DNA of 18,310 nucleotides from Pseudomonadota bacterium (lineage in GTDB: Bacteria > Desulfobacterota > Desulfobacteria > Desulfobacterales > Desulfobacteraceae), in the NCBI GenBank assembly GCA_018812385.1, contig JAHJDU010000095.1, positions 1-18,310 of the forward strand, read 5' to 3'. Below are positions 1-6,278 of this stretch, piece after piece. Position numbers and translations under genes: made by a program. Within the stretch, counting starts at the first letter, position 1. The number at the start of each line of letters is the position of its first letter. Below the pieces are notes generated by a model. It worked only from the letters and a program-made list of their open reading frames with translations. It was not told the DNA's origin and made no database searches.

Positions 1-92
1 AGAAATTAAAATAAACTATAAGATCGGTTGGTAAAAAATACCATAAACGATTCATCTGCCTCTGGCAAGATTATTTAAACTATGATTTTAGG

Positions 93-121
93 AATGCGGC
101 AGGATTGAACCCTGCCGCATT
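93..121 (-). terminator. Hairpin terminator after the cytochrome b gene
   Basis: An 11-bp perfect inverted repeat (arms 93-103 and 111-121, 7-base loop) starts six bases beyond the cytochrome b stop codon at 127-129. On the minus strand the tail is only moderately U-rich. On the plus strand it is followed by a T-rich stretch, so it could also stop transcripts entering from the left. Bases 1-92 are AT-rich and I see no gene in them. Confidence 0.65.
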
Positions 122-126
122 TTGAT

Positions 127-771
127 TTATTTCTTTTTTGTTGCCAGGGTTTCCCAGTCTTCAATTTCAGTTGTTTCGTAAATTTCTTCCCAACCTGTAA
201 TCATTCCTGAAATATGACTGAAAAGAGAATGCCCAGTGGTTGTCATATAAAGGTGGACGACCAGAAAATTTAATAGAAAAAGTGCAACCAGTGTGTGGAT
301 AACCGCTAGAACTGAAAGGGGCAAAATTTGAGGTATATCGTTATACAGATAGTATAACAGCCCTGTACCCATTTGAATTGGCAGCAGCATGGCAGATATG
401 CCAAGATAGGCCAGCCGCTGCAATGGATTGTGCTTGGCTCCTTTGGATTTTTGCACGGGATGGGGCTTGCCCTGAAAAATTCCCCAGGAATAGTAGAGAA
501 CTACTGAAAAAAGTTTTTTGGTTGTGGGTATATATTGCTTCCATTCCCCCGTTGTAAACAGCCAGAATACAAAAAAAGTAAACAGAACTAACCAGGACAG
601 ACCTACAAAATCATGGATCTTGACAGCTGTTTGAAAGCCAAACAATTTATAGGTTCCATGAATTTCAAGGCCGGTAACGATCAGGCTGAAAACCATAAAT
701 GCCTGGAGCCAGTGCCAGAGACGTTCATATCTTGTGTAAAGATAAATTTTGATAATTTTTTTATCTTTCAT
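127..771 (-). CDS. Four-helix cytochrome b561-type quinol/quinone-interacting subunit
   Basis: This 214-residue integral membrane protein resembles the cytochrome b subunits of hydrogenases, formate dehydrogenases and thiosulfate reductases, which pass electrons between the quinone pool and a periplasmic redox partner. Four hydrophobic segments lie at about 18-37, 50-73, 119-141 and 151-175. Histidines suited to b-heme ligation occur at H20 (in the motif RLWHW), H53, H159 and H173, the usual pattern for two hemes. The ATG directly abuts the stop codon of the octaheme cytochrome gene, with a strong GGAGGAA Shine-Dalgarno inside the end of that gene, so the two are translationally coupled and are probably a complex. 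It is the last gene of the minus-strand operon. The family call is secure from the pattern; the exact partner and direction of electron flow are inferred from position. Confidence 0.85.
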   Translation of the reverse strand: MKDKKIIKIYLYTRYERLWHWLQAFMVFSLIVTGLEIHGTYKLFGFQTAVKIHDFVGLSWLVLFTFFVFWLFTTGEWKQYIPTTKKLFSVVLYYSWGIFQGKPHPVQKSKGAKHNPLQRLAYLGISAMLLPIQMGTGLLYYLYNDIPQILPLSVLAVIHTLVALFLLNFLVVHLYMTTTGHSLFSHISGMITGWEEIYETTEIEDWETLATKKK

Positions 772-2403
772 TTATTCCTCCTTGCCGTTCCGGGTAAAGA
801 ATCGTCCTAAACCATGGAGCAATACTCCTGCCAGGGCACCAAGAACCGAGAGCCATCCAATGGTATCAAACAGGTTTGATTTATCTCGCCCAGGCATATA
901 AAGCCCCGTGATATTGGCAAGCCTTGAGTTTTTCCTGATATGGCATTGGTTGCAGTTCAATGCATTTTCCTTGGGTGCAACCATGTGGGTGATGGGAAAT
1001 GCATAAGTTGTTTCTACATAATCGAATTCTCCGGAATAGGGTATACCAATGGCCTTATTGCCGTGTTCGATGGCTGCATTCATATCAAGCGTTTCCCAGT
1101 AGCCCTTTTCCCCTGAAAGCAAAGGTGCTAAAAGTTTTTTGTGAACTTTATCGTAGGGTTGTTTTCCCCTATGAATTTTAAACGGGAAAATGCGGGCTTC
1201 CGGATCAGTTCTGTCGCCAACGGGATGGCTGACTTTTACAATTTGCCCAGGGTCAATGACATCGTCTGCCGTAGTACTGGTCTGGGATCCATTGGACCAG
1301 AAATATTCCGGCACGACATTTTTTTCCCATTTAAATTCCCCTTTGATGGATTTATAAACCGGTTTTCCAAAAGGACCATTTTCAACATAGGGTTTGCCAT
1401 CTTTAAGTTTTCCGGCCTTGGACCAGTCCCACCACATCTTTGTGGGATTTACTCTTGCATATTCCGGGATGTGGCATGCCTGGCAGGAAACCACATCTGT
1501 ATGGTCGTTCATTTTTGAATCATTTTTGTGGGGTTCGCTGCTATGGCAGGACACACAGGTGATTTTTGGTGCCAGATCATCTTCAAGCAGGCTTTTCCGC
1601 GTTGCAACAGCTGGATTTGTATAGATTCTGCCGGCAATATTGTGATCCACAGTTGTGTGACACCGGGTACAGGAAAAATCTTTGCCGTCAGTTCCCATAT
1701 GAACATCCAGCAGCCGGTTCGGCTTTGTTAAAGAGGTGTCAAGATCACCATGTTTTACACCATCGCCGCCTCCGCCGGTAAAATGGCAGTCGCCACAGTT
1801 TTTTCTTGTGGGAAAGGTCACCTGGGTGACGGCTTCTTTGACTTCATTCTGGAGATCTTTCATAATCTCTTTGGTGTCAGGGTCACCATCTTTAGAAAAG
1901 GCCTCAATGTCCCCAAGGGCTTCGTCAAAATTAAATCCCGATGAATTGTGGCACTGAAGGCAGTTGACTTCACCTTGGACCCCTTTTTTATTCCAGGCAG
2001 GATGACATGCCAGACAGCTTTTGTCTTCCATGGCATTTCCTGAAATACAAAAATTATTCACCGAATAACCTGCCTTGCCATATCGCATATCGCTTTTGTC
2101 CCCAGAGGCGAGCCAGGTCCAGTGAATGGATTTATGGAACTGGGTAGCCGCTTCAGAATGACAGGACAAGCAGGCTTGAGTGATTTCTTCTCCAGATGTG
2201 AAATTCTGGTTTAATGCATCGATCTTTGCATGGTCGACTGTGGTCCAGCGTTTACTGTCTTTCACAGCCTGTTTGGCAAGTATGCGGCCCAATGCTTCTT
2301 CTCCGTTATCAGGACTCGATGCAAAAACAGTCTGAAAGAAGCTAAAAAAAGTGGTTACTGCAATCACAAGTAGGCAATATTTTAAAAAATACCGTGATTT
2401 CAT
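772..2403 (-). CDS. Octaheme c-type cytochrome, tetrathionate reductase (OTR) family, membrane-anchored
   Basis: The 543-residue protein has a signal peptide (MKSRYFLKY start, hydrophobic core, cleavage near FAS) and eight CxxCH heme-binding motifs at residues 78-82, 130-134, 148-152, 203-207, 245-249, 283-287, 307-311 and 484-488. The long gap between hemes 7 and 8 and the HWTW segment near heme 1 fit the octaheme tetrathionate reductase family. OTR of Shewanella reduces tetrathionate, nitrite and hydroxylamine in vitro, but its natural role is unsettled. A hydrophobic helix at about 510-536 followed by a positively charged tail should anchor it with the hemes outside the membrane. I chose the ATG at 2401-2403 because GGAG lies six bases upstream; two in-frame ATGs at 2409 and 2415 have poorer sites. 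It is followed without a gap by cytochrome b. Reduction of an oxidised sulfur compound with quinol electrons is the most likely role, but this is inference. Confidence 0.88.
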   Translation of the reverse strand: MKSRYFLKYCLLVIAVTTFFSFFQTVFASSPDNGEEALGRILAKQAVKDSKRWTTVDHAKIDALNQNFTSGEEITQACLSCHSEAATQFHKSIHWTWLASGDKSDMRYGKAGYSVNNFCISGNAMEDKSCLACHPAWNKKGVQGEVNCLQCHNSSGFNFDEALGDIEAFSKDGDPDTKEIMKDLQNEVKEAVTQVTFPTRKNCGDCHFTGGGGDGVKHGDLDTSLTKPNRLLDVHMGTDGKDFSCTRCHTTVDHNIAGRIYTNPAVATRKSLLEDDLAPKITCVSCHSSEPHKNDSKMNDHTDVVSCQACHIPEYARVNPTKMWWDWSKAGKLKDGKPYVENGPFGKPVYKSIKGEFKWEKNVVPEYFWSNGSQTSTTADDVIDPGQIVKVSHPVGDRTDPEARIFPFKIHRGKQPYDKVHKKLLAPLLSGEKGYWETLDMNAAIEHGNKAIGIPYSGEFDYVETTYAFPITHMVAPKENALNCNQCHIRKNSRLANITGLYMPGRDKSNLFDTIGWLSVLGALAGVLLHGLGRFFTRNGKEE

Positions 2404-2437
2404 AGACATCTCCATGGGTTTATTAAATATGCATAAT

Positions 2438-2470
2438 AAAAAGGGGGGAAGAAAAAATCCCCCCTTTTTT
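2438..2470 (-). terminator. Intra-operon G6/C6 hairpin, possible attenuator or mRNA stabiliser
   Basis: Perfect 11-bp arms AAAAAGGGGGG (2438-2448) and CCCCCCTTTTT (2459-2469) surround a 10-base A-rich loop; the T run continues to 2470. On the minus strand this reads as a GC stem followed by a U run, between the stop of the small exported peptide (2477) and the start of the octaheme cytochrome (2403). It has the shape of an intrinsic terminator in either direction. Since the downstream genes have no room for their own promoter, partial termination or processing that sets the ratio of upstream to downstream products is more likely than a complete stop. Confidence 0.6.
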
Positions 2471-2476
2471 TAATAT

Positions 2477-2641
2477 TTATTTGCATGTAGCAGGTGAGGG
2501 TGAATCTGATGCATGTTTATAGAAATATGAATAAATGTCAAGGATATCTTCGCCGTCCGGTCCTTCAGAGGCAAAGGTCATGGAAAAAGATACAAGTGAA
2601 AACACCACCACCATAATGGTGACCATACTTTTTTTAAACAT
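2477..2641 (-). CDS. Small exported peptide, 54 residues, unknown function
   Basis: This is a short open frame I find in the gap between the rhodanese lipoprotein and the octaheme cytochrome. It starts with ATG (2639-2641), preceded by an AAGGAA ribosome site, and ends at TAA (2477-2479). It begins MFKKSMVTIM, has a hydrophobic stretch to about residue 20 and a likely signal-peptidase site after TFA (residue 24). The mature part would be about 30 residues, acidic, with a Tyr/Phe-rich patch (YSYFY, 37-41), and a single cysteine in the penultimate position (ATCK end). I do not recognise a family. Same-strand position, a good ribosome site and an export signal argue for a real gene. A penultimate cysteine recalls the swinging-arm cysteine of DsrC/TusE sulfur carriers, but no homology is visible and that comparison is only suggestive. 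Confidence 0.7.
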   Translation of the reverse strand: MFKKSMVTIMVVVFSLVSFSMTFASEGPDGEDILDIYSYFYKHASDSPSPATCK

Positions 2642-2686
2642 ATTATATTTCCTTTTTTTAATCTTATTTTTATCGTGGAATCGTAT

Positions 2687-3811
2687 TTATTTGGGTTTTT
2701 TGATTTCAAAACTTCCGTCACTTTTAAAATCAATTTCAGCTTCAACATAAAAGACGTCTTTTAAAGATTTTCTTACTTCTCTTGTCATGTAATAGGCTTC
2801 TCCACTCCTTGCACCGGTTGAACATACAAAAACAATGGGTTTATCATCGGGAAGTCCCTTGATTTTGGGCTCAAGGTTTTCCACGGGGATATTGATGGCT
2901 GTTTTAAAGGACCCTTTTGCAAATTCATCTGCATCTCTTACGTCAATGAGCAGGATGGACTCAGGATTATTCGCAAGAATGGATTTGAACCGTTCAAGAT
3001 CAAAAGATCCTTCCACTCCACCTGCCTTCACCTGCATGGTATCGCTGGAAGCACCATATACTTTTTTCCATTCAGGGTATCCTTTATCAAAAACAGTGAC
3101 ACTGGTATATCCCATTTCAAGGGCTTTTGCTGCTGACTTATGACTTAATCTGCATTTGAGGCCACCGCAATAGAAAATAACCGGGGTGTTAAGATCCCTT
3201 GGCAGTTTCCCTTGAAGGCTATCAAACTCAGAAAAGGGAAGGCTTATGGCTGTGGGGAGATGTCCTTTATCAAATTTTGTTTTCTGGGGTCTGGAATCAA
3301 TTATCACGGTTTTGTTATCAGCAATCAGATCTGCCACATGCTCAGCGCTTACAGAGCCGTAATTGCCTTTAAGAGTGACCCATTCCGGATATCCCTTGGC
3401 ATATACCTTAACATTTGTATATCCTAATTTTTCAGCTTTTTGGGCGGATTTGTGGCTGAGTTTGCATTTAACTCCCTCGCAATAATAAATCAAAAGAGCG
3501 TTTTTATCTTTTGGCAGAAGATCTATTTTTTTATCAAATTCTGAAAATGTAATGTTGATGGCCCCGGGAATATGTCCTTTTGCGTATTTGCCTTTGTAAG
3601 GCCTTGCATCAATAATCATCACATTCTCGGGCATGGGAACAGTCATGTGTGCTTTTACAAACCTGGCATCAACGAGGTCATGAAACATCCATGATGTATC
3701 TTCCTTGGCAGTTTCAGCAGTTTTTACCGTTTGGGTCGGTGTACATCCTGTCAACAGTACCAGGCCTGCGATCAAGGCCAAAATCAAAATCCTTACTTTG
3801 TTTGTTTTCAT
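2687..3811 (-). CDS. Lipoprotein with three tandem rhodanese domains
   Basis: The 374-residue protein starts with a lipoprotein signal (lipobox LLTGC, lipidated Cys23) and then carries three rhodanese homology domains: about 45-150, 155-252 and 265-360. Rhodaneses transfer sulfane sulfur through a persulfide on the active-site cysteine. All three keep that cysteine: C111 (loop CEGVKC), C215 (CGGLKC) and C330 (CSTGARSG). Domains 1 and 2 are clearly related, sharing IID[AS]RP, KGH[IL]P and the block KC[KR]LSHKSA, and each has a second cysteine (C116, C220) five residues on. Domain 3 has a conventional single-cysteine loop. The start has an AAGGAG site. It is the first gene downstream of the -24/-12 promoter at 3893-3908 and is probably anchored to a membrane facing the periplasm, where it could bind or shuttle sulfane sulfur for the neighbouring cytochrome. 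The substrate is unknown. Confidence 0.87.
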   Translation of the reverse strand: MKTNKVRILILALIAGLVLLTGCTPTQTVKTAETAKEDTSWMFHDLVDARFVKAHMTVPMPENVMIIDARPYKGKYAKGHIPGAINITFSEFDKKIDLLPKDKNALLIYYCEGVKCKLSHKSAQKAEKLGYTNVKVYAKGYPEWVTLKGNYGSVSAEHVADLIADNKTVIIDSRPQKTKFDKGHLPTAISLPFSEFDSLQGKLPRDLNTPVIFYCGGLKCRLSHKSAAKALEMGYTSVTVFDKGYPEWKKVYGASSDTMQVKAGGVEGSFDLERFKSILANNPESILLIDVRDADEFAKGSFKTAINIPVENLEPKIKGLPDDKPIVFVCSTGARSGEAYYMTREVRKSLKDVFYVEAEIDFKSDGSFEIKKPK

Positions 3812-3892
3812 TGGTTCTCCTTAAAATTTATATTGTTTGGGCTATGTTAATGGATATCACCATTTATATATTTTTTGTGTTGGCTCACATGA

Positions 3893-3908
3893 AGCAATGA
3901 ATGTGCCA
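3893..3908 (-). promoter_or_regulatory. Sigma-54 (-24/-12) promoter for the rhodanese/OTR operon
   Basis: Read on the minus strand, the sequence is TGGCAC-ATTCA-TTGCT, matching the sigma-54 consensus TGGCAC-N5-TTGCW at every conserved base with exact GG to GC spacing. The predicted start is near 3882, giving a leader of about 70 bases before the rhodanese ATG at 3811. A sigma-54 activator gene is divergently transcribed immediately to the right, as expected for a local regulator-target pair. Confidence 0.85.
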
Positions 3909-3990
3909 TTGAAGAAAACATCCAAGGGTTATTATTATAAGTAATTAAAATTAAAGCGTATTAATGAATATTTAGTTGTTTTTATTATTG

Positions 3991-4046
3991 GTTATCAACT
4001 ATTTGTATTGCAAATATGTTAATGATATGTTAAGTAGTTAATTAAC
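3991..4046. promoter_or_regulatory. Candidate upstream activator sites for the 3893 promoter
   Basis: About 85-140 bases upstream of the -24/-12 promoter lies a cluster of small symmetric elements: GTT-ATC-AAC (3991-3999), TATTTG-N5-CAAATA (4000-4005/4011-4016), GTTAAT (4018), GTTAAG (4029, 11 bases later) and the perfect palindrome GTTAATTAAC (4037-4046). Position and symmetry suit enhancer sites for a Fis-type HTH activator. The area is very AT-rich, so chance matches are likely, and no single element is convincing alone. Confidence 0.35.
4003..4031 (+). promoter_or_regulatory. Possible sigma-70 promoter of the regulator gene
   Basis: TTGTAT (4003-4008) and TATGTT (4026-4031) are 17 bases apart, a passable -35/-10 pair about 40 bases before the regulator start at 4071. 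It overlaps the candidate activator sites, which would allow autoregulation. This is a weak call because the region is AT-rich. Confidence 0.3.
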
Positions 4047-4070
4047 AATATTAATATTTGAGAGGACAAT

Positions 4071-5444
4071 ATGGATATAGGTAAACAATGGCGGCACATT
4101 ATTGATTCTGTGCCAGATGGAGTCATCATCGTTGATGAAAGTGGAGTTTTTGTTGCAGCCAATCAAACTGCCCAATTGATTACAGGCTACACGGAAAAAG
4201 AGCTGAAGGGTCAATCCTGTAGAATTTTGAATTGCACTGGATGCAAGATTGTGGGAAAAGGCAAAGGGAAAAAATGGTGCGGACTTTTTTCTGATGAACT
4301 TATCAGGGAAAAAAAATGTGTAATTACCAACCGGCATAACAGGACCATTCCCATTGTAAAAAATGCAACCGTGCTTTTTAATGAGAAAAATGAGATTGTT
4401 GGTGCCGTTGAAACCCTTAAAGACATATCTGAAAATATTAATTATAAAAATGAGCTGGCTTCCATCAAGCGGATGTATCATATTGATGATGGATTTCACG
4501 GCATTATCGGAAGAACGCCGGTGATGCAGGTTCTTTATGAACATATAGAGAGCGTGGCATCACTGGATACACCGGTAATGATTCTGGGGGAAAGCGGAAC
4601 TGGAAAGGAAATGGTTGCCAAAGCACTCCATGAAACCGGGAACAGGGCATCCAAACCCTTTATTAAAGTAAATTGTGCCGCTTTAAGTGAAAATATTCTT
4701 GAAAGTGAATTATTCGGCCATGTAAAGGGTGCCTATACCGGTGCTGAGACTGACAGGATTGGAAGATTTGAAGCCGCACACAATGGAAGCCTTTTCCTGG
4801 ATGAAATTGGAGATATCCCCCTTTCTGTCCAGATTAAACTGCTCAGGGTTCTGGAAGAAAAAATGATCCAGCGGGTCGGCACAAACAAATCCATTCCCAT
4901 TGATGTCAGGATAATTACAGCAACAAATAAAAATCTTGAAAAATTAATAGGGGAAGGGGCATTCCGGGAAGATCTCTTTTTTAGAATCAATGTTTTCCCC
5001 TTAACCTGTCCACCGCTTAGGCAGCGCAAAGATGATATTACCTTGATTATTCAACATTTTATTACTCTTCACGCAGAAAAAACAGGAAAAAATATTCTGG
5101 GATTTACGCCGGAAGCCATGCGCTTGATGGTGGCATACCGTTGGCCAGGGAATATCAGGGAATTGAGAAACAGTGTTGAATATGCTTTTGTCCTGGCAAG
5201 GGGGAAAAGCATTGGGATTGAACATTTGCCTGAAAAGATCACAAGCTTTAACCCTTTTGCGACCAAACCCCTGAAAATTGTAGGACACAATGGTATAGTA
5301 ACTGTTGGGCTGTCTGAAAAAGAAGCGCTTCTTAATGCACTTCAACAGGCTGACGGGAATCAGACCAAAGCAGCACAGATCTTAGGTGTCAGCCGGATAA
5401 CCGTGTGGAAACGCATTAAAAAATATGGGATACAGCTTAAGTGA
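4071..5444 (+). CDS. Sigma-54-dependent one-component activator: Cys-rich PAS, AAA+, Fis-type HTH
   Basis: The 457-residue bacterial enhancer-binding protein has a PAS sensor (about 8-122), an AAA+ sigma-54 interaction domain (about 143-375) and a C-terminal Fis-type helix-turn-helix (about 418-455). Conserved elements include Walker A GESGTGKE (173-180), the sigma-54 contact loop GAYTGA (220-225, Tyr in place of the common Phe), Walker B LFLDEIGD (241-248) and FREDLFFR (298-305), which carries the arginines used for ATP hydrolysis between subunits. The PAS domain has five cysteines (C50, C55, C58, C70, C83), the first three in CRILNCTGC, suited to binding a metal or FeS cluster or to reacting with sulfur species. 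There is no receiver domain and no nearby kinase, so it probably senses its signal directly. A GAGAGGA site precedes the ATG. It lies between two -24/-12 promoters, its likely targets. Confidence 0.92.
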   Translation: MDIGKQWRHIIDSVPDGVIIVDESGVFVAANQTAQLITGYTEKELKGQSCRILNCTGCKIVGKGKGKKWCGLFSDELIREKKCVITNRHNRTIPIVKNATVLFNEKNEIVGAVETLKDISENINYKNELASIKRMYHIDDGFHGIIGRTPVMQVLYEHIESVASLDTPVMILGESGTGKEMVAKALHETGNRASKPFIKVNCAALSENILESELFGHVKGAYTGAETDRIGRFEAAHNGSLFLDEIGDIPLSVQIKLLRVLEEKMIQRVGTNKSIPIDVRIITATNKNLEKLIGEGAFREDLFFRINVFPLTCPPLRQRKDDITLIIQHFITLHAEKTGKNILGFTPEAMRLMVAYRWPGNIRELRNSVEYAFVLARGKSIGIEHLPEKITSFNPFATKPLKIVGHNGIVTVGLSEKEALLNALQQADGNQTKAAQILGVSRITVWKRIKKYGIQLK

Positions 5445-5448
5445 TTCA

Positions 5449-5515
5449 GTTCACCAAAACGTTCACATTGTGTTCACCTGGTAACGGTGCTAATGAATTG
5501 TTAACGCTTTTGAAC
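5449..5515. promoter_or_regulatory. Phased GTTCAC repeats, candidate activator sites for the 5627 promoter
   Basis: Just past the regulator stop codon, GTTCAC occurs three times at 5449, 5461 and 5472, spaced 12 and 11 bases apart, so all three lie near one face of the helix. They are followed by GGTAAC (5480-5485), GTTAAC (5500-5505) and an inverted copy of the repeat core, TGAAC (5511-5515). The cluster is about 115-180 bases upstream of the -24/-12 promoter, the usual distance for sigma-54 activator binding. The rest of the gap to 5626 shows nothing else I can name. Confidence 0.5.
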
Positions 5516-5626
5516 AAAAATTTTTATGAAATAATTGAGATTGCAAAGAAATCAGGTAAGCCAAAAACCAGTGTGGCGCTTGTTAAATGGCTAAAAAATA
5601 TTTTTTTTTATAAAGAACAATTTCTT

Positions 5627-5642
5627 TGGCATACTCTTTGCT
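5627..5642 (+). promoter_or_regulatory. Sigma-54 (-24/-12) promoter for the thioredoxin/FeS operon
   Basis: TGGCAT-ACTCT-TTGCT matches the sigma-54 consensus with only the sixth base differing and correct GG to GC spacing. The predicted start is near 5654, about 46 bases before the thioredoxin-like ATG at 5700. It is the second such site within 1.8 kb of the same activator gene. Confidence 0.82.
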
Positions 5643-5699
5643 TTTTGTATTAGGTTTGTCATTATTTGTTAAAATAGAATTCAAATAAAGGATTTGAAT

Positions 5700-6215
5700 A
5701 TGAAAAAAGAAAATGTGCTTGTTATTGCAATAATCTGTATCGCAATAATCGGTTTTATCGTTTATAATAATTTGAAACCCATAAAACAGGCTGATTTGAT
5801 TCAAGAGAAAGAGACTGCCCAGATCAGCGATGCTTCAAATATAGACTGGCAGGGATATGCACAGGGTATGGAATTGGCAAAAGGCCAGAATAAACATGTC
5901 TTCTTATATTTCCATGCAGACTGGTGTACCTATTGCACAAAACTCAAGAAAACAACATTTCAGGATAAGGCCGTTTTAAAATATTTAAAAGATAATTTTA
6001 TCAGTATTGCCGTGGATACCGAAAAAAATCAAGAGCTGGCAAAGCAATGGAAGGTTAAGGGATTGCCAACCTTATGGTTTCTTAAACCTGATAATTCAAA
6101 GATCAGCAGTATCCCGGGATATGTCGATGCAAAACAGCTTTTACAGATTTTAAAGTATATTCATACGACAAGCTATGGCAAAATGAATTTCCAGGATTTT
6201 CTCAAGACGATTTAA
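5700..6215 (+). CDS. Membrane-anchored periplasmic thioredoxin-fold protein
   Basis: The 171-residue protein has one N-terminal hydrophobic helix (about 6-24) acting as an uncleaved anchor, then a linker and a thioredoxin-like domain (about 48-155). The active site is WCTYC (W75, C76, C79), and the cis-proline loop is GLPT (P123). The FHADWC context and FQD/VKGLPT spacing resemble the thioredoxin_7/DsbD-C-terminal-like group. It should work outside the cytoplasmic membrane as a disulfide reductant or exchanger, perhaps reducing oxidised sulfur intermediates or keeping heme-binding cysteines reduced. I chose the ATG at 5700 with AAGGA seven bases upstream rather than an in-frame TTG at 5694. 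It is the first gene after the -24/-12 promoter and is followed after 63 bases by the FeS protein gene with no terminator between. Confidence 0.85.
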   Translation: MKKENVLVIAIICIAIIGFIVYNNLKPIKQADLIQEKETAQISDASNIDWQGYAQGMELAKGQNKHVFLYFHADWCTYCTKLKKTTFQDKAVLKYLKDNFISIAVDTEKNQELAKQWKVKGLPTLWFLKPDNSKISSIPGYVDAKQLLQILKYIHTTSYGKMNFQDFLKTI

Positions 6216-6278
6216 GAAACAAAAATATCCATCCAAATAATTATGATATGATTAAAGACGTATCAAAAGAGAGGAAAA

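Noticed and set aside
93..121. tRNA-like look: GGTTCAATCC on the minus strand resembles a T-arm
   Set aside because: No matching acceptor, D or anticodon arms can be built on either strand, and upstream bases on that strand belong to the cytochrome b gene. A perfect hairpin next to a stop codon fits a terminator better.
4038..4544. 168-codon antisense frame over the PAS region of the regulator
   Set aside because: The sense frame encodes a complete PAS/AAA+/HTH protein. The antisense frame is low-complexity and Ile/Asn/Phe-rich and has no supporting site.
5441..5653. 70-codon GTG-start frame after the regulator
   Set aside because: It starts within the regulator stop and runs through the GTTCAC repeats and the -24/-12 promoter. 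There is no clear domain or ribosome site, and the regulatory content explains the stretch.
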